A stretch of DNA of 64,000 nucleotides. Source: CAVRCA01 sp963719345. Lineage in GTDB: Bacteria; Pseudomonadota; Alphaproteobacteria; Acetobacterales; Acetobacteraceae. Every line of letters starts with the position of its first letter. Position 1 is the first letter of the stretch. Shown here in pieces: positions 17,312 to 27,067 of the stretch. The notes beneath the pieces were generated by a model. The model was not told where the DNA came from. It ran no database searches and worked only from the letters and a program-made list of their open reading frames with translations. The stretch lies in contig CAVRCA010000005.1 in assembly GCA_963719345.1 (NCBI GenBank), positions 186,001 to 250,000 of the forward strand, read 5' to 3'. The position numbers and the translations under genes are program-made.

Positions 17312-18349
17312 ATGCCGACGTGGCAGAAACGAAGGATTGGCCGCACCGACCTGCACGTAACGGCACTGGGCGTCGGCACCGCGACCCTTGGCGGCAGCCG
17401 GTACGATGTCACCCGCGAGGAGGGTGAGGCGATCATCCGCGCCGGTTGGGAAGCCGGCGTGCGCTATTTCGATACTGCGCCGTTCTACGGCCTCGGCGCG
17501 GCGGAGCGGCGGGTGGGCGACGCGCTGCGCGACCGGCCGCGTGACGAGTGGGTGCTGTCGAGCAAGGTCGGCCGGCTGCTGCGCCCCGATGCGAACGCGA
17601 CTGGCCCGGGCGGGCGCAAGCCGCCGTTGCCGTTCGCGGTGGTCTACGACTACAGCTACGACGGCATCATGCGCTCGCTCGAGGACAGTCTTCAGCGCCT
17701 CGGCCTCGCCCGTGTCGATATTCTCTTCGCGCACGACATCGGCGTCTACCAGCACGGGGCGGAGCAGAACGCGCTGCACATGCGCGCCCTGCGCGACGGC
17801 GGCTATCGCGCGCTCGACGAGTTGCGCCGCAGCGGCACCGCAAAGGCGATCGGCATCGGCGTGAACGAGCGCGAGGCCTGCCTCGAGGTGATGGAGTTCG
17901 GCCAGTGGGACGTTTTTCTGCTTGCCGGGCGCTACACCTTGCTGGAGCAGGCGCCGCTCGACGACCTCATCCCGAAATGCCTCGGGGCCGGCACCACGCT
18001 GGTGATCGGCGGCCCGCTGAACTCGGGCATCCTCGCCGGCCGTAACACCTGGAACTACGACACCGCGCCGCCCGAAATCGTCACTCGCGTCAACGCAATC
18101 ACCCGCGTCTGCGAAAGCCACGGCGTGCCGCTGCCGGCCGCCGCGCTGCAATTCCCGCTGGCCAACCCGGTCGTCTCGGCGATCATCCCCGGGCCGCGTA
18201 ACGCCGACGAGTTCGCGACCAATGTTTCCCTAATGCAGCACAAGATCCCCGCCGCCCTGTGGAGCGACCTGCGCGCCGCCGGCCTGCTCCACCCCGCCGC
18301 GCCGGTGCCGGCGGATGCCGACCAGTCTTTTCTCACGCCCGACGATTGA
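17312..18349 (+). CDS. Aldo/keto reductase, D-threo-aldose 1-dehydrogenase/pyridoxal dehydrogenase-like
   Basis: The 345-residue TIM-barrel protein starts after CGGGAG. Catalytic residues are recognisable: Asp and Tyr in RYFDTAPFYGLG, Lys in VLSSKVGRLL, His in ILFAHDIG. The KAIGIGVNE strand and the C-terminal VVSAIIPGPRNADE loop belong to the subfamily that oxidises aldoses such as L-fucose, or pyridoxal, with NAD(P). It sits behind a sugar epimerase-like gene, which favours a sugar substrate. It is convergent with the alpha/beta hydrolase 26 bp away. Confidence 0.87.
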   Translation: MPTWQKRRIGRTDLHVTALGVGTATLGGSRYDVTREEGEAIIRAGWEAGVRYFDTAPFYGLGAAERRVGDALRDRPRDEWVLSSKVGRLLRPDANATGPGGRKPPLPFAVVYDYSYDGIMRSLEDSLQRLGLARVDILFAHDIGVYQHGAEQNALHMRALRDGGYRALDELRRSGTAKAIGIGVNEREACLEVMEFGQWDVFLLAGRYTLLEQAPLDDLIPKCLGAGTTLVIGGPLNSGILAGRNTWNYDTAPPEIVTRVNAITRVCESHGVPLPAAALQFPLANPVVSAIIPGPRNADEFATNVSLMQHKIPAALWSDLRAAGLLHPAAPVPADADQSFLTPDD

Positions 18350-18375
18350 CGGAAAACCGCTCCTTCGGAAAGACG

Positions 18376-19263
18376 CTACAGGAACCGCCGCAACGCCTGG
18401 AGAAAAACGTCCAGTTGGTCATGGTGCACCCAATGCCCGGCACCGGGGACCGACAGCACCTCGGCGGTGGAAAAATGCCGGATGCGGCCGTCCTTGGCCG
18501 GGTTCGACGCCCAGCTTTCCTCGCCGTAGACCAGCAGCGTCGGGCAGGTGATGCGTGACCACAACAGCTCGATCTCGGCCTGCGTCATGTCGTAGGGCGG
18601 CCAGACGCGCACGTAATTGTCGAACTTCCAGCTGTAGGTGCCGTCCTCGTTCTGGTTGACGCCCTGTTGCGTCAGATGCCGCGCCTGCGTCGGGGAGAGG
18701 TGCTTGTTCTCCTCCTGCATCCGGGCCAGCGCCGCCTCGATGGACGGGTAGCGGCGCGGCGCCCGCCCGGCCAGCTTGCGCCGTTCCTCCACCCAGCCGT
18801 GCATGCGATCGACGATGCTGGACCCGGCCTGCGCGATCAGCCGGCGCGGCGAGGGGCCGAGGCCTTCGATCGCCACCAGCCGCCGCACGGTGTCGGGATA
18901 CAGCCCGGTGTAGCGCAAGGCGATGTTGCCGCCGAGCGAATGGGCGACGATGGTGACCGGCGCCAGCCCCTGCTGGTGGATGAGCTGCGCCAGATCGTAG
19001 ATGAACGCCGCCATCGTATAATTGCCGTCGGGCGACCACGCGCTGTCGCCGTGGCCGCGCAGGTCGGGCGCGATCACGTGCCAGACGTGGCGCAGCGATT
19101 GCGCGACCCAGTCCCAGTTGCGGCAATGGTCGCGTCCGCCGTGCAGCAGCAGCAGCGGCGGCGCCGTCGGATTGCCCCAATCGACGTAGTGCAGTCGCAG
19201 CCGCTGCGAAAAGTAGCTGCGCGCCGTCGGTCCCACCATCTGCATCGCCGGCTTGCCTTTCAT
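18376..19263 (-). CDS. Alpha/beta hydrolase coupled to tenA
   Basis: The 295-residue hydrolase has oxyanion motif LLLHGGRDHCRNWD, IAPDLRGHGDS, the nucleophile elbow VAHSLGGNIA (Ser near 104), an acid in LLVYGEESW and a His in GAGHWVHHDQ. The ATG at 19263 overlaps the TGA of the upstream tenA (ATGA), so the two are translationally coupled. An in-frame reading further upstream is only the antisense of tenA coding. Family members cleave esters, epoxides, dienoates or N-formyl groups; pairing with TenA suggests a thiamine-salvage step but is not proof. Confidence 0.83.
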   Translation of the reverse strand: MKGKPAMQMVGPTARSYFSQRLRLHYVDWGNPTAPPLLLLHGGRDHCRNWDWVAQSLRHVWHVIAPDLRGHGDSAWSPDGNYTMAAFIYDLAQLIHQQGLAPVTIVAHSLGGNIALRYTGLYPDTVRRLVAIEGLGPSPRRLIAQAGSSIVDRMHGWVEERRKLAGRAPRRYPSIEAALARMQEENKHLSPTQARHLTQQGVNQNEDGTYSWKFDNYVRVWPPYDMTQAEIELLWSRITCPTLLVYGEESWASNPAKDGRIRHFSTAEVLSVPGAGHWVHHDQLDVFLQALRRFL

Positions 19264-19955
19264 CCCGCCGCCCAACCCATATCCCAGAACGCCGCCTCCA
19301 GGCGCGTCGCCGTCACGAATGTGAGCAGCAGGCTCGGGTAGCGGGCTTCGGCCCCCTGCATCGCTCCCACCCGATCGAGGGTCGCGATCGCCGCGCGCGC
19401 CGCCGACTGATACTCGGGGCTGGAATAGGCGGCGATCCATTCCGCGTAGGGATTGCCGTCGAGGCGCGTGGCCGGATGGCGCAGCAGCCGCTCGACCGCC
19501 TCGCCGTAGCCGACCACGCAGGGCGCCAACGCGGTGAGCAGGTCGAGCAGGTCGCCGGCGAGCCCACAGTCGAGCACGAACCGCGTGTAGGCGATCGTCT
19601 CCAGCGCCTCCGGCTCGGCCTCCATATCGGCCTCGCTCAATCCCCATTTCGCGCAGTAGGCGACGTGCAAGGGCATCTCCACGTCGACGATGGCGCTCAC
19701 CCCGGCGGCGGCGGCGCGCAGGTCGGCCAGGTTGGCGCTCTTGTAGCCGGCGAGCGCATAGGCGCGGGCAAAGTGGATGAGAAAAAGATAGTCCTGCCGG
19801 AGGAAGTGGCGGAACGCCGGCTCGGTCAGCGTGCCCGCGCCGAGGGCGGCCACGAACCGGTGCCCCACATAGGCGTCCCACGCCGTGCCCGCATCGCGCC
19901 GCAGCCGGCCGAACAGGCCGTCGTCGAGCGGAAGCGGTTCGGCCATCGTCGCCAT
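19260..19955 (-). CDS. tenA: TenA-family aminopyrimidine aminohydrolase / thiaminase II
   Basis: The 231-residue all-helical protein matches TenA, which hydrolyses degraded thiamine pyrimidines for salvage. Family features are FRHFLRQDYLFLIHFARAYA, an acidic pocket around DVEMPLHVAYCAKWG, the central Cys in LAPCVVGYGE, and NPYAEWIAAYSSPEYQ. The start MATMAEP is one of two close ATGs. No thi genes lie nearby. A non-thiamine TenA paralogue is possible. Confidence 0.87.
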   Translation of the reverse strand: MATMAEPLPLDDGLFGRLRRDAGTAWDAYVGHRFVAALGAGTLTEPAFRHFLRQDYLFLIHFARAYALAGYKSANLADLRAAAAGVSAIVDVEMPLHVAYCAKWGLSEADMEAEPEALETIAYTRFVLDCGLAGDLLDLLTALAPCVVGYGEAVERLLRHPATRLDGNPYAEWIAAYSSPEYQSAARAAIATLDRVGAMQGAEARYPSLLLTFVTATRLEAAFWDMGWAAG

Positions 19956-20092
19956 GGGGCAAAGTCCGAAAATTGGAACAGAACAGGCAGTGTTCCCGGA
20001 CGGAAGCCGCCCGGCAAGCGGCTGAGGAGCCGGACCGGCGTGCGCTCGCGGCCGAGTTTCACTACCATCGGCCGATCAAGGTGGGGTGGGCA

Positions 20093-21016
20093 ATGCGGAT
20101 CCTGGTGGTCGGAGCGGGTGCGACGGGCGGGTATTTCGGCGGTCGGCTGGCCGAGGCGGGACGTGACGTGACGTTCCTTCTCCGCCCGGCCCGCGCGACG
20201 CAGATCCGCCGGGACGGGTTGCAGATCATCAGCCCGCACGGCAATGCCGCCGTCAGGCCGCACGTCGTGACGAAGGACGGGATCGGCGGCACCTACGACG
20301 TCGTGCTGCTGACGGTGAAGGCCTACGCGCTCGACGGCGCGCTCGACGATCTCGCCCCTGCGGTCGGAGCAGACACCATGATCGTGCCGGTGCTCAACGG
20401 CCTGCGGCACATCGATGTGCTGATACGGCGGTTTGGGGAAAAGCCCGTGCTCGGCGGCGTCTGCCTCGTCGCGACGACGCTCGACCCGGAGGGTCGCATC
20501 AGGCAGCTCGCCGAGTTCCAGGAACTGATCTACGGCGAGCGCAGCGGGGCCGGTTCCACACGCATCGAGGCGCTTGACCGCGAGATGCAGGGGGTCGGCT
20601 TCAAGGCGCGCGCGTCGGACACCATCCTGCTGGAGATGTGGCGCAAATGGATCCTGCTCGCCACGCTCGGTGGCATCACCTGCCTCATGCGCGGCACCGT
20701 CGGCGAGATCGAAGCCGCCCCGGACGGGGCCGATTTTGCCCTCCGCTTCCTCGCCGAGATCGTCGCGGTCGCCACGGCCGCGGGCTATAAGCCAGGCGAG
20801 GATTTCCTCGTTCGCACCCGCGCCACCGTGACCGCGCCCGGGTCGGCGCAAGTACCCTCGATGTATCGCGACCTGCAGCAAGGATTGCCGGTCGAGGTGG
20901 ACCAGATCATCGGCGACATGCTGGCCCGGGCGCGCCGCCTCGGTGTGCCGACGCCGCTGCTCGCCCTCGCCTTCACTCACCTGAAGATCTATCAGGACCG
21001 GATCTCCGCACGATGA
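20093..21016 (+). CDS. panE: 2-dehydropantoate 2-reductase (ketopantoate reductase)
   Basis: The 307-residue protein begins with the NADPH-binding ILVVGAGATGGYFGGRL and contains LTVKAYALDGAL, the conserved VLNGLRHIDVL, and C-terminal domain motifs WRKWILLATLGGITCLMRG and MYRDLQQGLPVEVDQIIGD, which carry the catalytic Lys and substrate-binding residues. The family makes D-pantoate for coenzyme A. Its stop overlaps the pepN start by 4 bp. Several ApbA/PanE paralogues act on other 2-oxo acids, so the pantothenate role is likely but not certain. Confidence 0.85.
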   Translation: MRILVVGAGATGGYFGGRLAEAGRDVTFLLRPARATQIRRDGLQIISPHGNAAVRPHVVTKDGIGGTYDVVLLTVKAYALDGALDDLAPAVGADTMIVPVLNGLRHIDVLIRRFGEKPVLGGVCLVATTLDPEGRIRQLAEFQELIYGERSGAGSTRIEALDREMQGVGFKARASDTILLEMWRKWILLATLGGITCLMRGTVGEIEAAPDGADFALRFLAEIVAVATAAGYKPGEDFLVRTRATVTAPGSAQVPSMYRDLQQGLPVEVDQIIGDMLARARRLGVPTPLLALAFTHLKIYQDRISAR

Positions 21017-23667
21017 CCGATAGCGTTTCCACCGATGCTCCGTCGCCCCGGGTGACGCGCCGCGCCGATTACGCGCCGCCTGCCTTCCTGATCGACACGA
21101 TCGACCTCACCTTCACGCTCGACGGGGCGCGCACGCGGGTCACTTCGCACATGACGATCCGGCGCAATCCGGCCGCCGCCGATACGGCCGCGGCGCTGCG
21201 GCTGGACGGCGAGGACCTTACGCTCGTCGCGGTCCGGCTCGACGGCGCGGCGGTCGACGCCGAGCGGGTGACGCAGGAGAAGGGGGCGTTGGTCATCGAC
21301 GGCGTGCCGGCGGCGTTCACCCTGGACATCGAGACCGACACCGCGCCGGACGCCAACACCGAACTGAGCGGCCTCTACACGTCGGGCGGCAATTTCTACA
21401 CCCAATGCGAGGCCGAAGGGTTCCGGCGGATCACGTTCTTTCCCGATCGGCCGGACGTGATGGCGCGATTTACCACCACCATCCACGCCGATCGCGCGCG
21501 CTGTCCGGTGCTGCTGTCGAACGGCAATCCCGCCGGGCAAGGCGAGGGGGCGGAGGGGCGGCACTGGGCCAAATGGGTCGATCCGCATCCGAAGCCCGCC
21601 TACCTGTTCGCGCTCGTGGCAGGCGATCTCGTCGCCGTGCGGGACCGTTTCATCACGCGCTCCGGGCGTGACGTCGCCCTCGCCATCTGGGTTCGCGCCG
21701 GCGACGAGGACAAATGCGAGCACGCCATGCGCTCGCTGAAGAAGTCGATGGCCTGGGACGAGCAGATGTTCGGGCTCGAATACGACCTCGACGTGTTCAA
21801 CATCGCCGCCGTCGCCGACTTCAACATGGGTGCGATGGAGAACAAAGGGTTGAACGTCTTCAACTCGAAATACGTGCTGGCGAAGCCGGACACGGCGACC
21901 GACGCCGATTACGAGAACATCGAGAGCGTCATCGCGCACGAGTATTTTCACAACTGGACCGGCAACCGCGTCACCTGCCGCGACTGGTTCCAGCTTTCGC
22001 TGAAGGAAGGGCTGACGGTCTTTCGCGACCAGGAGTTTTCTGCCGACCAGGGCAGTCGCGCCGTGAAGCGGCTGGCCGACGTGCGCCAGTTACGCGCCTC
22101 GCAGTTTCCCGAGGATGCCGGTCCGCTGGCCCATCCGGTGCGGCCCGACAGCTACATCGCCATCGACAATTTCTATACCGCGACCGTCTACCAGAAAGGC
22201 GCCGAGGTGGTGCGGATGCTGCACACGCTGATCGGCGCGGCCAACTTCCGCAAGGGCATGGACCTCTATATCGCCCGGCACGACAACCAGGCAGTGACGA
22301 TCGAGGATTTCGTCGCCGCGATGCAGGACGCCTCGGACGTCGACCTCAGCCGGTTCAGAAGCTGGTACGGCCAGGCCGGCACGCCGGTGCTCGATGTGGC
22401 GGACGCGTACGACGCGGCGTCGCGACGCTACACGCTGACCCTGCGGCAATCGACCAAGCCGACGCCGGGCCAGCCGGACAAGCAGCCGGTACCGGTGCCC
22501 GTCGCCATGGGCCTGCTGGGTCCGCGCGGCGATACGCTGCCGACCCGGCTGGCGGGCGAGAACCGGCAGCAGACTGAAACCCGTGTGCTGTTGCTGGAGG
22601 AAGCCCAGCAGAGTTTCGTCTTCGAAGACGTGCCCGCCGCGCCGGTGCCCTCGTTGCTGCGCGGCTTCTCCGCCCCCGTGAAACTCACCGGCCTGTCCTC
22701 CGAGCGGCTGCGCTTCCTGGCGGCGCACGACACCGATCCGTTCGTCGCCTGGGCGTCCGGTCAGCAATACGCGACCAAGGTCATCCTCGACCTGGTCGCC
22801 GGCCATCAGACCGGCGCGACCTTGGCCGCCGATCCCGGCCTCATCGAGGCGATGCGCGCCGCGCTGGCCGGCTCGGAGGCGGACCCGGCGTTCGCGGCCG
22901 AGGCGCTCAGCCTGCCCGGCGAAGCGTTCATCGCCGATCAGATGGAGGTTGCCGACGTCGACGCGATCCATCTCGTGCGCGAGTTCCTGCGCACCGCCAT
23001 CGGGCGCACGCTCGGCGGCGAGCTGCGCGCGCGCTACGCCGCGCTGGACGATGCGGGGGAGTACCGCATCGATGGTCCCGCCATCGGCCGGCGGGCGCTG
23101 CGCAACGTGTGCCTGGGCTATCTTGCGGCCGGCCAATCCGACGGCGCGGCGCTGGCCAAGGCGCAATTCGACACCGGTCGCAACATGACCGACGTGCTCG
23201 CCGCCCTGGCCGTGCTGTCGCGCCTCGACGTGCCCGAGCGGACGGCGGCACTCGACGCCTTCTACCGGCGCTGGCGCGGCGACGATCTGGTGCTCGACAA
23301 ATGGTTCACCATCCAGGCGACCTCGCCGCGAACCGGGGTCCTCGACGACGTGCGGGCGCTTTACCGCCACGCCGATTTCGACCTGAAGAATCCCAACCGC
23401 GTGCGCTCGCTGGTCGGCGCCTTTGCCAGCGGCAATCCGGTGGGTTTTCATCACCTGTCCGGTGCGGGGTACCGTTTCCTCGCCGACGCGGTGGTCGCGC
23501 TCGACCCGCTCAACCCGCAGGTCGCGGCCCGCATCGTGACGCCACTCGGCACATGGCGCCGGCACGGTGAGCGTCGTCAACGTCTCATGCGCGAACAGCT
23601 CCAGCGCGTGCTCGACACGCCGGAACTGAGCAGCAACACCTACGAGCAGGTCGCCAAGAGTTTGTAG
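21013..23667 (+). CDS. pepN: Aminopeptidase N (M1 family metallopeptidase)
   Basis: The 884-residue protein has normal PepN length. It contains the exopeptidase motif GAMEN near residue 276, the zinc site HEYFHNWTGNR near 309, and the third ligand Glu in LSLKEGLTVFRDQEF about 22 residues later. N-terminal beta-domain and C-terminal helical-superhelix sequences (NPNRVRSLVGAFASGN) are intact. It removes N-terminal residues from peptides in the cytoplasm. ATGA overlap with panE indicates coupling. It is convergent with the dehydratase, 3 bp away. Confidence 0.95.
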   Translation: MTDSVSTDAPSPRVTRRADYAPPAFLIDTIDLTFTLDGARTRVTSHMTIRRNPAAADTAAALRLDGEDLTLVAVRLDGAAVDAERVTQEKGALVIDGVPAAFTLDIETDTAPDANTELSGLYTSGGNFYTQCEAEGFRRITFFPDRPDVMARFTTTIHADRARCPVLLSNGNPAGQGEGAEGRHWAKWVDPHPKPAYLFALVAGDLVAVRDRFITRSGRDVALAIWVRAGDEDKCEHAMRSLKKSMAWDEQMFGLEYDLDVFNIAAVADFNMGAMENKGLNVFNSKYVLAKPDTATDADYENIESVIAHEYFHNWTGNRVTCRDWFQLSLKEGLTVFRDQEFSADQGSRAVKRLADVRQLRASQFPEDAGPLAHPVRPDSYIAIDNFYTATVYQKGAEVVRMLHTLIGAANFRKGMDLYIARHDNQAVTIEDFVAAMQDASDVDLSRFRSWYGQAGTPVLDVADAYDAASRRYTLTLRQSTKPTPGQPDKQPVPVPVAMGLLGPRGDTLPTRLAGENRQQTETRVLLLEEAQQSFVFEDVPAAPVPSLLRGFSAPVKLTGLSSERLRFLAAHDTDPFVAWASGQQYATKVILDLVAGHQTGATLAADPGLIEAMRAALAGSEADPAFAAEALSLPGEAFIADQMEVADVDAIHLVREFLRTAIGRTLGGELRARYAALDDAGEYRIDGPAIGRRALRNVCLGYLAAGQSDGAALAKAQFDTGRNMTDVLAALAVLSRLDVPERTAALDAFYRRWRGDDLVLDKWFTIQATSPRTGVLDDVRALYRHADFDLKNPNRVRSLVGAFASGNPVGFHHLSGAGYRFLADAVVALDPLNPQVAARIVTPLGTWRRHGERRQRLMREQLQRVLDTPELSSNTYEQVAKSL

Positions 23668-23670
23668 GCG

Positions 23671-24757
23671 CTATAGACGGCAATCCCGCAAAATCTCGGG
23701 CTTGAACGCCAGCCCGTGGCCGGGCCGTTCGGGGGCGGTGATCATGCCTTGCACCACACCGACCGGCTCGACGAACAGATCGTCGAGCAACCCCATGTGC
23801 TCGAGCCAGATGCCGTTCGGGATCGAGGCCATCACCTGCACGTTCAGCTCCGGAAACAGGTGCGGCGCCATCGTCATGCCCCAGGTGTCGGCCAGCGCCG
23901 CGATCTTGCGCAGCTCCGTCAGGCCGCCGCGCATCGGGTCCGGCTGCAGGATGCCGAGTTTCGGGTTTTCCAGGAACGGGCGCAGGTCGAATTCGGGTAA
24001 AGTGCGTCTCGCCGCCGACGATGCGCAGATCGAGTGCGTCGCAGATACGCATATAGCCGGCGAAATCGTCGGCGATCACCGGCTCCTCCAGCCAATAGAC
24101 GTCGTATTCCTCGAATTTCCGGCCCATCTGGATCGCGGTGTCGGCGTCCCAGCCCATGTTGACGTCGATCATGATCTCGATGTCCGGGCCGAGCGCCTCG
24201 CGCATCCGCCGGACGTTGGCAAGGTCGGTGTGGCGGTCGTGGATGTGCGCGACCTGCATCTTGATGGCGCGAAATCCCTGCTCGACGAAGTGCCGGGCTT
24301 TTTCGATCATCCCGTCGCCGCCGAGCACGCGCCAGCAGCCGCTGCCGTAGGCCGGGATCTCCGACCGGTAGTGGCCCCACAGCCGATGCAGCGGCATCCC
24401 GGCGCGCTTGCCCACCGCGTCCCACAAAGCGATGTCGATGGCGGAGATCGCCATCATGGCGATGCCGCCGCGCCCCGCGGTGTAGGTGGCCCGCCACAGG
24501 TCGCGCCAGATCGCCTCGACGGCGGTCGCGTCCTTGCCGAGCACGCGCGGCGCCAGCGCCTCGTCGATGCAGGTGGCGATGGTGCGCAGCACCGGGGAGG
24601 ACAGCAGGTGGAGGTAGCCCATGCCGACGATCCCGCCTGCCGTCTCCACTTCCAGCACCAGCAGATCGCGATGGGAGGAAAATTGGCGGGCGGCGAGCAT
24701 CGGGTCGTCGGGCCACGGCACCCGGGCGAGGGTCACGCGCAGCTCGCGGATGGTCAT
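23671..24757 (-). CDS. Mandelate racemase/muconate lactonizing (enolase superfamily) protein (frameshifted)
   Basis: N-terminal capping domain (REFSSHRDLLV-like region) and barrel are present: FRAIKMQVAH carries the Lys end of beta-2, IMIDVNMGWD gives the first metal Asp, YWLEEPVIADD and RIVGGETHFT the two Glu ligands. The C-terminal part (MAPHLFPELN) is in another frame; dropping one base in GAATTC at 23990-23993 restores THFTRFDLRPFLENPKLGILQPDP. Repaired length is about 361 residues. Such enzymes dehydrate sugar acids or racemise acids. The start is 24757. It follows an ACS-family transporter, so an imported hexarate or similar acid is likely. Confidence 0.82.
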
Positions 24758-24776
24758 GTCGGTCACGGCGGGTCTC

Positions 24777-26066
24777 CTATTCGGCGGCGCTCGCCACCGC
24801 AACATGGCGCGGCCCGGTGAGCACCACGATGACGGCGGCGAGCCCGGTGCAGACCGCGATGAAGTAGAGGCCGCCGGCGAAGCTCTGCGTCGCGTCCTTC
24901 GCCCAGCCGATCGCGATCGGTCCGGCGATGCCGCCGAGATTGCCGACCGCGTTGATCATCGCGATTCCGGCGGCGGCGGCGGTGCGGCTGAGGAACATCG
25001 ACGGCAGCGCCCAGAACAGCGGCCGCGACGCATCGAGGCCGAAGGCGAGCACCGCCGCCGGGATCAGCACCCACCAGGTCGAGCCGACATAGGCGACGCC
25101 GACCACGCCGATGGTGCACAGCATCAGCGCCGAGGCGCAGCTCCAGCGGCGGTCGGGGTTGCGGTCCGAGAACCAGCCCCAGACCACCATGCCGGTGGCT
25201 CCCGCGACCGACGGGATGGCGGCGACGAAGCCGGTGGCAAAGACCGATATTCCGATGCCTTTGACGATCAGCGGCAGGAAGTAGCCGATGCCGTAGCTCA
25301 CCGTGCCGATGCCGAAATAGACCGCACAGAGCGCGAGCACGCGCGGGTCGACCATCGCCCGCCACGCCGAGATCTTGCTGTGCGCGCGCTCGATCTGGTC
25401 GCGTTCGCGCGTCAACGTCGCCTCGAGCCAGCCGCGCTCTTCGGCGGTCAGCCAGGTCGCCTTGGCCGGGCGGTCGGTCATGTAGATGAGCACGACGATG
25501 CCGAGCATGATCGACGGCACACCCTCGATCAGGAACAGCCACTGCCAGCTCTTGATGCCGAACGCGTCGATCTGCATCAGCGTGGTGGCGAGCGGCGCGC
25601 CGATGATGTTGTTCAGCGGCACCGCCAGCATGAAGGCGGCGACGACCCGCGAGCGGTAGGCGGCGGGGAACCAGAACGTCAGGTAGAGCACCATGCCGGG
25701 AAAGAACCCGGCCTCCGCCAGGCCGAGCAGGAAGCGCAGCGTAAGAAAACTGTATTCGCCGGTGATGAACGCCATTCCCGACGACACCAGCCCCCAGGTG
25801 ATCATGATGCGCGCGATCCACAGCCGCGCCCCGAACCGTTCCAGGATGACGTTGCTCGGGATCTCGAAGATGAAGTAGCCGATGAAGAAGATGCTGGCGC
25901 CGAGGCTGTACATCGTCGCGGTCAGCCCGAGATCGGCGTTCATCGTCAGCGCCGCGAAGCTGAGGTTCACACGGTCGATCAGGCACCAGAAGTAGAGCAG
26001 GAAGACGAACGGCAGCAGCCGCCACGCGACTTTCCTGATGACGGCGCGCTCGATCGAGTTGGGCAT
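24777..26066 (-). CDS. MFS transporter, anion:cation symporter (ACS) family
   Basis: The 429-residue protein has about 12 membrane segments and the ACS-family N-terminus (RLLPFVFLLYFWCLIDRVNLSFA), followed by YFIFEIPSNVILERFGAR, FLLGLAEAGFFPG and FWFPAAYRSR. ACS members import anionic solutes such as glucarate, galactonate or phthalate with protons. It lies 19 bp before the enolase-superfamily dehydratase on the same strand, so transporter and first catabolic enzyme form an operon. Substrate is inferred as a sugar acid or aromatic acid. Confidence 0.9.
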   Translation of the reverse strand: MPNSIERAVIRKVAWRLLPFVFLLYFWCLIDRVNLSFAALTMNADLGLTATMYSLGASIFFIGYFIFEIPSNVILERFGARLWIARIMITWGLVSSGMAFITGEYSFLTLRFLLGLAEAGFFPGMVLYLTFWFPAAYRSRVVAAFMLAVPLNNIIGAPLATTLMQIDAFGIKSWQWLFLIEGVPSIMLGIVVLIYMTDRPAKATWLTAEERGWLEATLTRERDQIERAHSKISAWRAMVDPRVLALCAVYFGIGTVSYGIGYFLPLIVKGIGISVFATGFVAAIPSVAGATGMVVWGWFSDRNPDRRWSCASALMLCTIGVVGVAYVGSTWWVLIPAAVLAFGLDASRPLFWALPSMFLSRTAAAAGIAMINAVGNLGGIAGPIAIGWAKDATQSFAGGLYFIAVCTGLAAVIVVLTGPRHVAVASAAE

Positions 26067-26138
26067 CGGTTCCTCTCCCGGGCCGGCTTTTTGAGCTGCC
26101 GGCTGCGGGTGAGGTTAGGCGCGGGCGGCGCCCGGTGC

Positions 26139-26480
26139 CTAGAGAAGATCGTCCGGTGCCTGGTCCACCGTCGGGCGCTGTAGCAGGGGCGAGCCGGCAT
26201 CGACGCAGCGGAAATGCACCGTGTAGGTCAGGTCGCGCGGAAACCCCTCCTCCCCGACGCCGGATTGAAGGGCAAGGAAGCGCCGCCCCTGTGCGGCGCA
26301 GAAGGCGCGGGCGTTCTGCAGCGCGGCATTTTGGGTGAGCAGAATGCCGGCGGAACTCTCGGGCGAACGGGCCTTGACCGTGTAGCCCTCGTCGCCGGCG
26401 CGCTGCACGGTCGGCTCCGGCGAACAAGCGCTCAACAGCGCCAGGGAGCCGACAACGCGCATGGCCCGTCCTGCGTGCAT
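26139..26480 (-). CDS. Small putative lipoprotein
   Basis: The 113-residue protein has a short signal (MRVVGSLALLSAC) ending in a lipobox-like LSAC, then SPEPTVQRAGDEG. The mature part ends in a Cys-containing YTVHFRCVDAG and has no recognisable domain. I chose 26480 because AGGGAG precedes it; an internal ATG at 26462 would give a tighter signal peptide. The longer upstream frame crosses a terminator hairpin. It is probably an envelope protein; function unknown. Confidence 0.6.
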   Translation of the reverse strand: MHAGRAMRVVGSLALLSACSPEPTVQRAGDEGYTVKARSPESSAGILLTQNAALQNARAFCAAQGRRFLALQSGVGEEGFPRDLTYTVHFRCVDAGSPLLQRPTVDQAPDDLL

Positions 26481-26567
26481 CCGATCTCCCTGGCGACTCT
26501 CCGGCGCGCCACCCGCCGATCGGGTGCCGATACGCCATGGTGCCCCGGGCCGGCGCCCGAAAACAAG

Positions 26568-26600
26568 AAAGCCTTCGCGGGCGGACCCGGCGAAGGCTTT
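26568..26600 (-). terminator. Rho-independent terminator downstream of the 26675 lipoprotein
   Basis: An 11-bp perfect stem (AAAGCCTTCGC / GCGAAGGCTTT) encloses an 11-nt loop. Read on the minus strand it is followed by TTTCTTGTTTT, a typical terminator tail. It closes the lipoprotein gene at 26675-27067 and separates it from the next minus-strand gene. Confidence 0.85.
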
Positions 26601-26674
26601 CACGAATCAGTCGCGCCCGCGCGGCCGGCGCCAGGACGGGCCGGTGAGGACCCGTCAGGCAGCCTTGTTGCCTG

Positions 26675-27067
26675 TCAGGAGGTCTTGTCGAGGGTCAGCT
26701 TGGTCCCGCAGGACAGACTGTCGGAGAACGCATCCATATGCGTTCCGGTGATCCGGCCGGACAGGAAGTTGGCGCCGTACTGGGCATAGAACGTGCCGTC
26801 GGCCGCTACCGGGATCGTCGCGGTCACCGTGCCGCTCGCCGGCCAGATGACGGCGCCGTTCTGCACCGTCAGCTTCGGCGAGGCGAACGCCCATGCCGTG
26901 GTGCCTTCGCAGAACGGCTGCGCGGCCTGCTTGGTCTGCACGCCGGTGCCGGCATAGGTGCCGTCGATCCCGGTGCCGGCGCGGGTCGGCGGATTCCAGC
27001 TCGCCGCTTGGGTGCAGGCGGCCGCCGACAGGCAGACTGCGGCGGTCAGGAGCAAGCGCTTCAGCAT
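26675..27067 (-). CDS. Putative outer-membrane or periplasmic lipoprotein
   Basis: The 130-residue protein has signal peptide MLKRLLLTAAVCLSAAAC with a lipobox before Cys18, then a small beta-rich domain (DGTYAGTGVQT, KLTVQNGAVIWPASGTVTATIPV, GTFYAQYGANFLSGRITGT) with two further Cys that may pair (FCEGTT, LSCGTK). The architecture is a compact beta-barrel or sandwich common in Acetobacteraceae-type small secreted proteins, but I assign no function. It is a single-gene unit with its own terminator. Confidence 0.7.
   Translation of the reverse strand: MLKRLLLTAAVCLSAAACTQAASWNPPTRAGTGIDGTYAGTGVQTKQAAQPFCEGTTAWAFASPKLTVQNGAVIWPASGTVTATIPVAADGTFYAQYGANFLSGRITGTHMDAFSDSLSCGTKLTLDKTS

Noticed and set aside
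19264..19962. Fusion of the alpha/beta hydrolase with an upstream 230-residue segment
   Set aside because: That segment is on the same strand but in another frame of tenA; the ATGA overlap at 19260-19263 gives a normal start.
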